From positions 1 to 40,470 of the forward strand of contig JANWVU010000005.1 in NCBI GenBank assembly GCA_025056465.1: a stretch of DNA of 40,470 nt, in the 5' to 3' direction. The notes under the pieces are model-generated. The model saw only the letters and a program-made list of their open reading frames with translations, did no database searches and was not told the DNA's origin. Below, one piece after another: positions 13,182 through 21,400 of the stretch. Made by a program: the position numbers and the translations under genes. The DNA is from Verrucomicrobiia bacterium (GTDB taxonomy: Bacteria > Verrucomicrobiota > Verrucomicrobiia > Palsa-1439). Position 1 is the first letter of the stretch. Every line of letters starts with the position of its first letter.

Positions 13182-15341
13182 GTGATTGCAGCGGTTTTTC
13201 TCGAGCACACCATCCCGCGCGTCATTGTGGTGTTTGGGCTGGCGGCGGCCGTGGGTTTCACCATGTGGTGGCTGGCGCGCGCGTTGCGCAGTGAGGGTGC
13301 GGTGCGGTGGGTCTTAGTCGCGCTGCGTGGGGCATTTTTGCTGGGGCTGGGTTGGTGTTTGTTGCGTCCCGCGTGGAAGGACACGGTGGCGCAATTGATT
13401 CGTCCGCGCGTGGCGATTCTGTTGGATGTCTCGGCGAGCATGAGTTTGGCCGCGCCGGGGCAACCCAGCCGGTGGGACGTGGTACAGCAGGTGTTGCGTC
13501 AACCGTGGCGCGACGAATTGGCCGCGCGGACGGAAGTCGAGGTTTATCCTTTCGACGCTGAGTTGCACGGGCGGGTCCAGGACATCGGTGATTTGGTCCC
13601 GCGAGGAACCACTACGCAGTTGCAGCGATCGTTGGAGTCGTTGCGCGAACGCTATCGGGGTCAACCGTTGGCGGCGGTGGTGGTGCTTAGTGATGGGTTG
13701 GACGCGCGCGAGCCGGGGCCGGTATCGGGCTGGGACTGCCCGATTTTCACCGTCGCGCTCGAGGCACCGGCTGTGTGGGAAGAGACGCCCGATGTGCGGG
13801 TGCTAAATGTCGAGACGCCGCGTCGGGTGGTGGTGGGTTGGGAAAGTGAACTGACCGCCGTCGTCGCCGGTAGCGGCACGGGCGGGCGGGTGTTCACAGT
13901 ACAATTGTTGCGCACCAATGCGCTGCTGGCCGAGCAGCCGGTGCAGTTGCCGGCGGAGGGTGGTGCGCGTCCGGCGAAATTCAAGCTCAGCCACCCGGAA
14001 GTAGGATCGTTTACATACACCGTGTGGGTACCGCCGCTGGCCAACGAGACCGTGACCAACGACAATGCGATGGCCGTGGCCGTGCAGGTCGTGGACACCA
14101 AAAACCGGTTGCTGTATTTGGAAGGGCCGCCCCGATTCGAATCGAAGTTCCTGACGCGCGTGTTGCAGGCCAACCCCGCCGTCACGCCGTTGATTTTTTT
14201 GCAAGGGCCGCAGGGCCGGTATTTCACCGTCGGCCAACGCGGAGCAATGACGACCGAGTTGACGCCGGATCAGTTGACGCAGGTAAAAATTTTGATCTTG
14301 GGCGACATCACGGCGGCTGCGTTGGGCGAAGCCCGCGCACAGGCTGTGGTGCGATTCGTCACCGAGGGCGGCAGCCTCGTGGTGTTGGGGGGCGCGCGTG
14401 CCTGGGATAAAGGCGGTCTCGTGGACACGGCGTTGCGCGAGTTGTTGCCGGTACGACGACCTGCCGGGGGACGTCCGACGGAAGGGCGTTTTGCGCTGCG
14501 ATGGACGAGCGAGGGACGCGCTCACCCGGCGTTTGCTGGTGCGGAGCAGTTGCCGCCGGTGCTCACGGTGTTTGGAGGCAGTGCGCTGGCGCCGGGAGCG
14601 GTGGTGTTGGTGGAGACCGAACAGGGCGACCCGATCATCGCCGCGCAACGGTTTGGTCAGGGCAAGGTCGCGGTGGTGCTAACCGATTCATTATGGCGGT
14701 GGCGTTTGGAGCCGGGCACGGAGCGCGCCTACGACAAGTTTTGGGCGCGCATGCTGGAGTGGCTGACGCCAGCAGCCGAGGAATTGCCCGCCCACCGCAT
14801 CGAATTGTCTGCCGATGCCGAGCAGTACTCTTTCGGCCAGCTGGCTTCGCTGCAGGCGCGGTTGACGACGGAGACGCCGGGGGTGGATGTTCAGTGTGAG
14901 ATTCGCGCGCCGGGCGGACGAAAGATTTTGTTTCCCATGACCGCCCAACCGTTCACGGCAGCCGGTGGGGCGACGTTTCAGGGGTACCGGCTCGAATTCA
15001 CGGCACCGGAGTCGGGGTTGTACACGGCCACAGCGCGGGCTCAGGTGGAAGGCGCAACGGTGGAATCGGAGCCGGTATCTTTTTATGTGCGCGCACATTC
15101 ACCGGAGTTGGCGCCCCGACCGGCAAACGAAGCGTTGCTGCGCGCCATCAGCGAGGCCACCGGTGGCCGGTACGTCACGCCGTCCGAGCTGGCGGAGGCG
15201 TTGCGCGCGTTGGATTTGACGGCGACCGAGGAACAACGCGCGACCTACCGGAGTTTGTGGAACACGTGGCCGGTGTTGCTGGGTCTGCTGGGATTGTTGA
15301 CGGCGGAATGGTTTTTGCGAAAGCTCCGCAACTTGCCCTGA
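13182..15341 (+). CDS. Membrane protein with vWA and glutamine-amidotransferase-like domains
   Basis: A 719-residue protein of unknown function. Two N-terminal membrane helices (about residues 10-30 and 44-62) are followed by a vWA domain whose MIDAS motif ILLDVSASM is complete (Asp82, Ser84, Ser86). A long beta-rich periplasmic-type segment follows. A class I amidotransferase-like fold spans about 355-480 (ILGDITAAALGEAR, VTEGGSLVVLGGARAW) without an obvious catalytic Cys. A C-terminal helix (VLLGLLGLLTAEWFLRKL) re-enters the membrane. Such proteins commonly sit with MoxR ATPases and Bat-type proteins in Verrucomicrobia and Planctomycetes; none is adjacent here. The GTG start at 13182 is uncertain because of the 2-nt Shine-Dalgarno spacing. 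Confidence 0.75.
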   Translation: MIAAVFLEHTIPRVIVVFGLAAAVGFTMWWLARALRSEGAVRWVLVALRGAFLLGLGWCLLRPAWKDTVAQLIRPRVAILLDVSASMSLAAPGQPSRWDVVQQVLRQPWRDELAARTEVEVYPFDAELHGRVQDIGDLVPRGTTTQLQRSLESLRERYRGQPLAAVVVLSDGLDAREPGPVSGWDCPIFTVALEAPAVWEETPDVRVLNVETPRRVVVGWESELTAVVAGSGTGGRVFTVQLLRTNALLAEQPVQLPAEGGARPAKFKLSHPEVGSFTYTVWVPPLANETVTNDNAMAVAVQVVDTKNRLLYLEGPPRFESKFLTRVLQANPAVTPLIFLQGPQGRYFTVGQRGAMTTELTPDQLTQVKILILGDITAAALGEARAQAVVRFVTEGGSLVVLGGARAWDKGGLVDTALRELLPVRRPAGGRPTEGRFALRWTSEGRAHPAFAGAEQLPPVLTVFGGSALAPGAVVLVETEQGDPIIAAQRFGQGKVAVVLTDSLWRWRLEPGTERAYDKFWARMLEWLTPAAEELPAHRIELSADAEQYSFGQLASLQARLTTETPGVDVQCEIRAPGGRKILFPMTAQPFTAAGGATFQGYRLEFTAPESGLYTATARAQVEGATVESEPVSFYVRAHSPELAPRPANEALLRAISEATGGRYVTPSELAEALRALDLTATEEQRATYRSLWNTWPVLLGLLGLLTAEWFLRKLRNLP
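15155..15168. repeat. 14-bp perfect palindrome with ACCGGT core
   Basis: GGCCACCGGTGGCC lies inside the vWA gene (EATGGRYV). It has the same ACCGGT/GGCC composition as the larger palindrome at 16762-16789. It may be one site of a frequent RCCGGY-type word rather than a dedicated element. Confidence 0.45.
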
Positions 15342-15445
15342 CCGCACGAACGGAAGCGGACCGGTCGCGATCAAACCGCAGGACGTTCCACGAGGCGGCT
15401 GGCCCCACCGGTAGGGTTGAGTTGGGCTAGCGGCGCGCCGTATTT

Positions 15446-15868
15446 TTAGGCCGGTAGGTCTTTGCCGGTGGTGGTGATGGTGAGTTTGCCGTGTTTGACG
15501 CCTTTGGCGGTGAGCAGAGCATCGGCCACCTGACGAATCCGGTCGGCTCGCCCGCGCACGGCGAGGACTTCGAGACAGTTGTGGTGATCGAGGTGGACAT
15601 GCAACGTGGCGATGATCAGGTCGCTGTGGTCATGTTGGATGTCGGTGAGCAGGTCCAACAGATGAGGTTTGTGATGGTCGTAGACCAATGTGATGGTGCC
15701 GGCGATTTCGTTGTGACCAAGTTGTTGTTGGTGCTCGACGAGTTGAGCGCGTACCATGTCGGCCACGGCTTGCGACCGATTTTTGTAGCCTTTGGCGCGC
15801 ACCAGTTGATCGAAATCACGCGCGAGTTTTTGGTCGAGCGAGACGCTAAATCGGGTGACCGTTTCCAT
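15446..15868 (-). CDS. nikR: Nickel-responsive transcriptional regulator NikR
   Basis: A 140-residue ribbon-helix-helix repressor that binds DNA when loaded with Ni(II). The N-terminus TVTRFSVSLDQKLARDFDQLV is the RHH DNA-binding domain; the ACT-like C-terminal domain begins near residue 55. All four high-affinity nickel ligands known from E. coli are present with the same spacing: His79, His90, His92 and Cys98 (motif LHVHLDHHNC). ATG 15868 is the family start; the 454-residue track ORF only extends this frame through the divergent APC gene. No nickel transporter is adjacent, but larBC in the same window are nickel-cofactor genes, so nickel homeostasis is a plausible regulon. Confidence 0.95.
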   Translation of the reverse strand: METVTRFSVSLDQKLARDFDQLVRAKGYKNRSQAVADMVRAQLVEHQQQLGHNEIAGTITLVYDHHKPHLLDLLTDIQHDHSDLIIATLHVHLDHHNCLEVLAVRGRADRIRQVADALLTAKGVKHGKLTITTTGKDLPA

Positions 15869-15879
15869 CGGCTGAGGCC

Positions 15880-15907
15880 AGTCTAGGGACGGTGGTAGGC
15901 TTGTCAA
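15880..15907 (-). promoter_or_regulatory. nikR promoter with consensus -35
   Basis: Reverse strand TTGACA (perfect), 16 nt, TAGACT (4/6), then 11 nt to ATG 15868. No Shine-Dalgarno is present. The -35 shares five bases with the -35 of the divergent APC gene. Confidence 0.55.
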
Positions 15908-15930
15908 GCGACGCGGGCGAGTGTTAGCAT
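15901..15930 (+). promoter_or_regulatory. APC permease promoter sharing its -35 with nikR
   Basis: TTGTCA (5/6), 18 nt, TAGCAT (4/6), then 10 nt to ATG 15941. No Shine-Dalgarno is visible in CCACCGCGCG. No clear NikR operator of the E. coli type (GTATGA-N16-TCATAC) is visible. Confidence 0.5.
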
Positions 15931-15940
15931 CCACCGCGCG

Positions 15941-17803
15941 ATGGCAGAATTGGCGGTGACGCGGCGGCCGCGCAACGTGGATTGGAAACGCGCGGCCGCG
16001 CTTTTGTATGGCGACTGGGGCACGAGCAAAGCCTATGTCGTCGGAATTGCCTTCGCACTGGCGGGCTATGCGTCGTTCTGGTTTGTGCTGGCGGTGAGCG
16101 TGCTGACGGCCATCGTTGGCATCAACTACATTTGGGTTTGCAAATACTTTCCCGAAGGCGGTGGCGTGTATTCGGCGGCGCGAGCGCACTCGCGTCACCT
16201 GGCGTTGATTGGTGGATTTTTGTTGGTGGCGAATTACCTCGTGACCGCCGCGCTGAGTTGTTTCGAGGCGTTTGTGTATTTCGGGTTTACGTTCGAGGAT
16301 GCCAAGCGGTGGGCGATTCTGACGATTTTCATCATCGGGGTGATCAATTTTTTTGGGCCGCGCCATTCCGGCAGCCTCGCGATAGGGTTGGCGTTTGCCA
16401 CGGTGACGGTGATTGCATTGCTGACGCTGGCGTCGCTGCCGCATTTGCCGGCAGCGGTGGCGGCGTTGGAAAGTCCGCGCCGACCTCCGTGGGAATGGTG
16501 GGTGGGGTTCACGGGCGTGATCCTTGCGCTTTCGGGGGTCGAATCCATCGCCAACATGACTGGCGTGATGATGTTGGACCCCGATGCGCGACCTGAGAAA
16601 CCTCGTGTGGTGGTCACTGCTCGCAAAGCCATCGTGCCGGTAATGATTGAGGTGTGCGTCATCACCACGGTGCTGGGGCTGGCGATGCACGCGATCCCCA
16701 ACATGGGACTGCGCGACCATGAGGGCGATATGCTGAAGCATCTGGGGCGCACTTTTGTGGACCAGCCGGTGGCCCAGGCCACCGGCTGGGATTGGTGGGC
16801 GCGGGGGCAACCGTTCGCGTGGGTGGTTTCGGTTGTCATTGGTGGATTACTGCTCAGCGCCACCAACACGGCGGTGGTGGCGATGGTCAGCGTGCTGTAT
16901 CTGATGGCGCGGGACAAAGAGCTACCGGAACCGTTCGCGATGTTGAACCGATTCGGTGTGCCGTGGATTCTGGTGTTGATTGCGATATTGGGGCCGATTC
17001 TGGTGCTCGACGTGCAGAGCGGTGAGAAAGCGTTGCACGGGTTGGCGGCGTTGTACGCCATTGGCGTAGTGGGCGCCATCGCGGTCAACCTTGGCTCTTG
17101 CGCGCTGAATTTTCGCCTGCCTATGTTGTGGTACGAACGCGCGATCATGCTGGTCACTTTCGTGGTGGTGGCGGCGATCGAACTGACGATTGCCGTGACG
17201 AAGCCGGGAGCCACGTTGTTCGCGTTGATCGTCTTGGGGCTAGGTTTTCTGGCGCGAGCCGCTCACAAAGGCTTCACGGTACCGGCGGTGTTGCGTGAGG
17301 GGCGGTTGGCGCGGCTGTTGGCGCCGGAGTTGGTTGTACGGCAGCAAGCGCAAGAGGCCATCGGCGCGCGGCAGGTTTACGAACGCCAACTCGGTCCGGA
17401 CCGGCCGGTGCGCGCGATCATGGTTGCGGCACGGGGTGTGACGCCCACGCTGCGATTTGCCGTGGATCAGGCACGCCGGTATGGGGCGCATCTTTTCGTG
17501 CTGTTTGCGCGGGAGCAATTCACCACCATCCCCGTGACATACCGCGAGGAGGACGACCGAGAGGCGCAAGCGGTGTTTGAAGCGGTGCGCTCGGTTGCCG
17601 GTGACGTTGAGGTCACCACCATCTACGCGGTTACGGATGATCTCGCGTGGACGATTCTCGACAACGCCGCAATTGCCGGGGTGGACATGCTCATCTTGGG
17701 CCACTCGCGGCGCGGCGCGTTCACCCGTTTGATTCGCGGCGACCTACTCAACCAGATCGGTCAACACCTGCCCGAGGAGATCCGGCTCGTGGTGGTCGGC
17801 TGA
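15941..17803 (+). CDS. APC-superfamily permease with C-terminal universal-stress domain
   Basis: A 620-residue transporter. Residues about 25-450 contain roughly twelve membrane helices in the APC pattern. Near the N-terminus LLYGDWGTSKAYVVGIAF and YFPEGGGVYSAARAHS correspond to the helix 1 and helix 2 regions of the family, and GFTGVILALSGVESIANMTG to helix 6. Residues about 485-620 form a cytoplasmic USP-like domain (PVRAIMVAARGVTPTL at its start, ILGHSRRGAFTRLIRGDLLNQIGQHLPEEI near the end, a variant of the G-x2-G-x9-G-S/T nucleotide loop). The substrate (amino acid, polyamine or cation) cannot be read. It diverges from nikR across 72 bp. A 28-bp near-palindrome lies in its middle. Confidence 0.85.
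   Translation: MAELAVTRRPRNVDWKRAAALLYGDWGTSKAYVVGIAFALAGYASFWFVLAVSVLTAIVGINYIWVCKYFPEGGGVYSAARAHSRHLALIGGFLLVANYLVTAALSCFEAFVYFGFTFEDAKRWAILTIFIIGVINFFGPRHSGSLAIGLAFATVTVIALLTLASLPHLPAAVAALESPRRPPWEWWVGFTGVILALSGVESIANMTGVMMLDPDARPEKPRVVVTARKAIVPVMIEVCVITTVLGLAMHAIPNMGLRDHEGDMLKHLGRTFVDQPVAQATGWDWWARGQPFAWVVSVVIGGLLLSATNTAVVAMVSVLYLMARDKELPEPFAMLNRFGVPWILVLIAILGPILVLDVQSGEKALHGLAALYAIGVVGAIAVNLGSCALNFRLPMLWYERAIMLVTFVVVAAIELTIAVTKPGATLFALIVLGLGFLARAAHKGFTVPAVLREGRLARLLAPELVVRQQAQEAIGARQVYERQLGPDRPVRAIMVAARGVTPTLRFAVDQARRYGAHLFVLFAREQFTTIPVTYREEDDREAQAVFEAVRSVAGDVEVTTIYAVTDDLAWTILDNAAIAGVDMLILGHSRRGAFTRLIRGDLLNQIGQHLPEEIRLVVVG
16762..16789. repeat. 13-bp perfect inverted repeat with 2-nt spacer
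   Basis: CCAGCCGGTGGCC and its exact reverse complement are separated by CA within the APC gene (coding QPVAQATGWD). A 26/26 base match is unlikely by chance. It could be extruded as a cruciform or bind a dimeric protein. Confidence 0.7.
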
Positions 17804-17848
17804 TGCCGCCACAATCGAGGGCGAGGGTTTGCGTTGGTCGGGGCGCGG

Positions 17849-19708
17849 TTACTCAACGGTGACGCTTTTGGCGAGGTTGCGCGGTTTGTCCACGTCGCAA
17901 CCGCGACACAAGGCGATGTGGTAGGCGAGCAGTTGGAGTGGGACCACGGTTAGTAGTGGCTCCAGCACTTCGAGTGTGGAGGGCACGTACAATACGTGGT
18001 CGGCACGTTTGGCCAGCTCGGTGTCGCCTTCGGTGCCGACGGCGATGACGGGGCCTTTACGAGCGCGGACTTCTTCGATGTTGGCGAGGGTTTTTTCGTA
18101 GATGGAGTTTTGCGGGCAGATGAAAACGGATGGGGTGCGCGGTTCGACGAGGGCAATGGGACCGTGTTTCATTTCCGCAGCCGGATAGCCCTCGGCGTGG
18201 ATGTAAGAGATTTCTTTGAGTTTGAGCGCGCCCTCGAGTGCGATGGGATAGTTGTGTTGCCGGGCGAGGAACAAGAAGCTGTTGGCCTCGGCGTATTGTT
18301 TGGCGATGGTGGCGATGGTGTCGTTTTGGGCGAGGATACGTTCGATTTTGCCGGGAATACGTTCCAGTTCGCGCAGGATTTCAGCACCGCGCGGGGCGGA
18401 CAGGTGACGCATGCGCCCCATCAACACGGAGAGCAAAACCATCACGGTGAGCTGGGAAGTGAACGTTTTGGTGGCGGCGACACCGATTTCGGGGCCGGCG
18501 TGCATGTAGACACCACCATCCACTTCGCGGGCGATGGTGGAACCGACGACGTTGACGATGGCGAGGGTTTTGTGACCTTTGCGTCGGGATTCGCGGACAG
18601 CGGCGAGGGTATCAATCGTTTCGCCTGATTGACTGATGGCAAAGACGAGCGTGTTTTTCTCGATGGGCGCGTTGCGGTACCGGAATTCGCTGGCGTATTC
18701 CCACTCGGTGGGGATGCGAGCGAGTTCTTCCATGAGATATTCGCCGACCATACCGGCATGGAGGGCAGTACCGCACGAGACGAAAACGATGCGGTCAACA
18801 GCGCGCAGCTCGCTGGGTGTGAGGTTTAGTCCGCCGAGTTTGGCGGTGCATTCGTCGTGGCTGATGCGGCCGCGATAGGCGTTTTGGACGGCTTGGGGTT
18901 GCTCGAAGATTTCTTTGAGCATGTAGTGGGGGAATCGGCCGCGTTCGGTGTCTTCGGCGGTGAATTCCACCTCGCGGATTTCGGGGGTGACACTCGCGGC
19001 ATCGAGGGTGGTGACCTGAAAATCGTCGCCCGTAACGGTGACGATTTCAAAGTCGTTGAGATAGACGACGCGACGAGTGTGCGCGACGATGGCGCTGACA
19101 TCGCTGGCGAGGAAGTTTTCGTGGCGACCGACGCCGATGAGGAGCGGGCTGCCACGTCGCGCGCCGATGATGAGGCCGGGATGGTCGGCGTGCAGCAGCG
19201 CGATGCCGTAGGTGCCGATGACTTCTTTGAGGGCGCGGCGGACGGCTTCGACGAGGTAGGCGGGTTCGGGTTTGCCGCGTTGCTGGACGATCAGGTCATA
19301 GTGATGGCCGATGAGGTGGGCCAGCACTTCGGTGTCGGTTTGAGATTGGAACTGGTGGCCGGCAGCGGTGAGGTGTTCGCGGATGGAGTGATAGTTTTCG
19401 ATGACGCCGTTGTGGACGAGCGCGAGACGGCCGCTCTGGTCGAGGTGTGGGTGGGCGTTGACGTCGGTGGGTGGCCCGTGGGTGGCCCATCGGGTGTGAC
19501 CGATGCCACAGGTGCCGGTGGCAGGTTGTTGGCGCAGCAAAGCCGCGAGGTCCTGAATGCGACCAGCTTTTTTGCGCAGTTGAAATTGGTGGTCGGTCAG
19601 CGTGCAGAGACCGGCGGAGTCATAACCACGGTATTCGAGACGGCGGAGACCTTCGAGGAGGATGTTTTGAGCGGGCTTGCGACCAATGAAACCAACGATG
19701 CCACACAT
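17849..19708 (-). CDS. glmS: Glutamine-fructose-6-phosphate aminotransferase GlmS
   Basis: Makes glucosamine-6-phosphate from fructose-6-phosphate and glutamine, the first step to UDP-GlcNAc for peptidoglycan and LPS. The 619-residue protein begins MCGIVGFIGRKPAQNILLEGLRRLEYRGYDSAG: Cys2 becomes the N-terminal nucleophile after Met removal. Other motifs are GIGHTRWATHGPPTDVNAHPH and two SIS domains (VFVSCGTALHAG, FAISQSGETIDTLAA, FTSQLTVM), with the family ending NLAKSVTVE. ATG 19708 is supported by AAGGAA about 8 nt upstream; the track start at 19867 is an extension. It diverges from glgC. I see no glmS ribozyme in the 178 bp upstream. Confidence 0.97.
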   Translation of the reverse strand: MCGIVGFIGRKPAQNILLEGLRRLEYRGYDSAGLCTLTDHQFQLRKKAGRIQDLAALLRQQPATGTCGIGHTRWATHGPPTDVNAHPHLDQSGRLALVHNGVIENYHSIREHLTAAGHQFQSQTDTEVLAHLIGHHYDLIVQQRGKPEPAYLVEAVRRALKEVIGTYGIALLHADHPGLIIGARRGSPLLIGVGRHENFLASDVSAIVAHTRRVVYLNDFEIVTVTGDDFQVTTLDAASVTPEIREVEFTAEDTERGRFPHYMLKEIFEQPQAVQNAYRGRISHDECTAKLGGLNLTPSELRAVDRIVFVSCGTALHAGMVGEYLMEELARIPTEWEYASEFRYRNAPIEKNTLVFAISQSGETIDTLAAVRESRRKGHKTLAIVNVVGSTIAREVDGGVYMHAGPEIGVAATKTFTSQLTVMVLLSVLMGRMRHLSAPRGAEILRELERIPGKIERILAQNDTIATIAKQYAEANSFLFLARQHNYPIALEGALKLKEISYIHAEGYPAAEMKHGPIALVEPRTPSVFICPQNSIYEKTLANIEEVRARKGPVIAVGTEGDTELAKRADHVLYVPSTLEVLEPLLTVVPLQLLAYHIALCRGCDVDKPRNLAKSVTVE

Positions 19709-19819
19709 GGAGCGATTCCTTTCATGCGGTTGCGTCACCGTGTCGCCGATTGCCCGGCAGTTTTTGAGTCGCGACAGGGGCAATGGCGTCGGGTGCGTGA
19801 ACCGCGTTGGTGTTTTTCC

Positions 19820-19846
19820 TTGCTGCCGCGACGGTGGAACTATAAT
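19820..19846 (+). promoter_or_regulatory. Candidate glgC promoter with consensus -10
   Basis: TATAAT (19841-19846) is a perfect -10. The best -35 is TTGCTG (3/6) at a short 15-nt spacing. It is 40 nt upstream of ATG 19887, giving a normal leader with a Shine-Dalgarno, unlike the leaderless-type promoters elsewhere in the window. Confidence 0.5.
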
Positions 19847-19886
19847 GGCGCTCGGAGGGTTGGTCAAATTGAGGAGGTGATGCGCG

Positions 19887-21161
19887 ATGATTCATAGCGG
19901 GCGCAATGCGGTGTCGCCGTCGAACGTGTTGGCGGTGATTATGGGGGGGGGTGCGGGGACACGATTGTTTCCGCTGACGAAGGAGCGGGCGAAACCGGCC
20001 GTGCCGATCGGCGGCAAGTATCGGTTGGTGGATGTACCAATTAGCAACTGTATCAATTCGCAGATCCGGCAGATCTATGTGCTGACGCAGTTCAACTCCG
20101 CATCGCTGCACCGGCATATTTACTCGAGCTACACGTTCGACAAATTTTCCAAGGGGTTTGTGGAGATTCTGGCAGCGCAACAGACCACCGCGAGCACGAG
20201 CTGGTATCAGGGGACGGCCGACGCGGTGCGTCAGAACCTGCGGTTTTTCCTGCAGTCGGATTGTGATTATTTCCTGATCTTATCCGGTGACCAGTTATAC
20301 CGGATGGATTTTCGCAAGCTGCTGCAACATCACGTGGAGAATAGCGCGCAGTTGACCGTGGCCACGATTCCGGTAGGACGCGAGCAGGCACCGAGCCTCG
20401 GCATCATGCAAACCGACGCGGATGGACGGATTGTGCGGTTTGTAGAAAAGCCGAAAGATCCGGTAGTGTTGGAGGGACTGAAGCTACCGGGTCAGGAGCG
20501 TTGGTTGGCTTCGATGGGCATTTACCTTTTCAACCGGGATGTCTTGGTCGAGGCGTTGGACAACGACCACACAGATTTCGGGAAACATGTGATCCCGGAG
20601 TCCATCAAAAAATACCGGGTGTTTGCGTATGTGTTCGAGGGGTACTGGGAAGATGTCGGGACCATTCGCTCGTTTTTCGAGGCCAATCTGGCGATGTGCG
20701 GGTTGAAACCTGCGTTTTCGTTTTTCGACCGTGAGTCGCCCATTTACACGCGGTCGCGGTTTTTGCCGCCGTCAAAAATCATCGATAGTCACATTTCGCA
20801 GTCGCTGGTGGCGGACGGTTGCGTGATTGTGCGAGCGCGGATTGAGCATTGCATCGTCGGGTTACGGTCGTTTATCGGCGAGGGGTGTGTGTTGAAAGAC
20901 ACAATCATCATGGGTTGCGATTACTACGCACCCACGCCACCGCCCAACCCCGATGAGGAAATCACGATGCCGCACATGAGCATTGGGCGGAATTGCCAGA
21001 TTACGCGGGCGATCATTGATAAAAACGTGCACATCGAGGACAACGTCGTCATCAGCGATAAAACCGGTGCGCCGGACTATGATGGTGCCGACTACTACAT
21101 CCGTGACGGCATCGTGATTGTGCCCAAAAACACGACGTTGCGCGCCGGCACGCGGATTTAG
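19887..21161 (+). CDS. glgC: Glucose-1-phosphate adenylyltransferase GlgC
   Basis: Makes ADP-glucose from glucose-1-phosphate and ATP, the committed step of bacterial glycogen synthesis. The 424-residue protein has VLAVIMGGGAGTRLFPLTKERAKPAVPIGGKYRLVD (nucleotide-binding N-terminus), then VLTQFNSASLHRHI, WYQGTADAVRQN, FLILSGDQLYRMD, VEKPKDP, YLFNRDVL and YWEDVGTIRSFFEANL, with a left-handed beta-helix C-terminal domain from about residue 290. SNCINSQIRQIYVLTQFNSASL resembles the plant/cyanobacterial type more than E. coli GlgC. The AGGAGG Shine-Dalgarno 9 nt before ATG 19887 is strong. No other glycogen gene is in the window. Confidence 0.95.
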   Translation: MIHSGRNAVSPSNVLAVIMGGGAGTRLFPLTKERAKPAVPIGGKYRLVDVPISNCINSQIRQIYVLTQFNSASLHRHIYSSYTFDKFSKGFVEILAAQQTTASTSWYQGTADAVRQNLRFFLQSDCDYFLILSGDQLYRMDFRKLLQHHVENSAQLTVATIPVGREQAPSLGIMQTDADGRIVRFVEKPKDPVVLEGLKLPGQERWLASMGIYLFNRDVLVEALDNDHTDFGKHVIPESIKKYRVFAYVFEGYWEDVGTIRSFFEANLAMCGLKPAFSFFDRESPIYTRSRFLPPSKIIDSHISQSLVADGCVIVRARIEHCIVGLRSFIGEGCVLKDTIIMGCDYYAPTPPPNPDEEITMPHMSIGRNCQITRAIIDKNVHIEDNVVISDKTGAPDYDGADYYIRDGIVIVPKNTTLRAGTRI

Positions 21162-21400
21162 CCGCCCGCGTGCAGCCGGCACGGTTGGCAACAGACGGAG
21201 GGAGCAAGTTTGTCTGGGTGGTTTTGCACTCTGTGGTGTCGGCCTGCCGGTTTGTGTGTGGGGAGTGAACGCGGTTCAACGGACCGGTGGGCGCGGGAAA
21301 AATCGGTTTGCCATGCGCGAGGCGTGTCGGTTAGATAGCGCCGCCGCTGACGGGCGGTGAGGAGCAAACGCGGCAGGTCACAGAACGATTGGGTGAAGCG

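Noticed and set aside
15869-16810. Long N-terminal extension of the nikR frame (454-codon ORF)
   Set aside because: Only residues after ATG 15868 match NikR. The extension is antisense to the APC permease and reads as Arg/His-rich shadow sequence.
19709-19886. glmS ribozyme upstream of glmS
   Set aside because: The 178-bp divergent spacer has no recognisable ribozyme core and already contains a glgC promoter candidate. GlmS-ribozyme control is mainly known from Firmicutes.
18857-19897. 346-codon forward ORF opposite glmS
   Set aside because: Antisense to glmS. Its acidic, Gly/Val/Asp-rich translation mirrors the codon bias of glmS and it has no family match.
21162-21400. Gap between glgC and prs, checked for RNA genes and small ORFs
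   Set aside because: Only a 5-bp hairpin (CGTGC/GCACG) after glgC and weak promoter-like words were found. The 80-codon ORF there has no domain and overlaps the glgC end.
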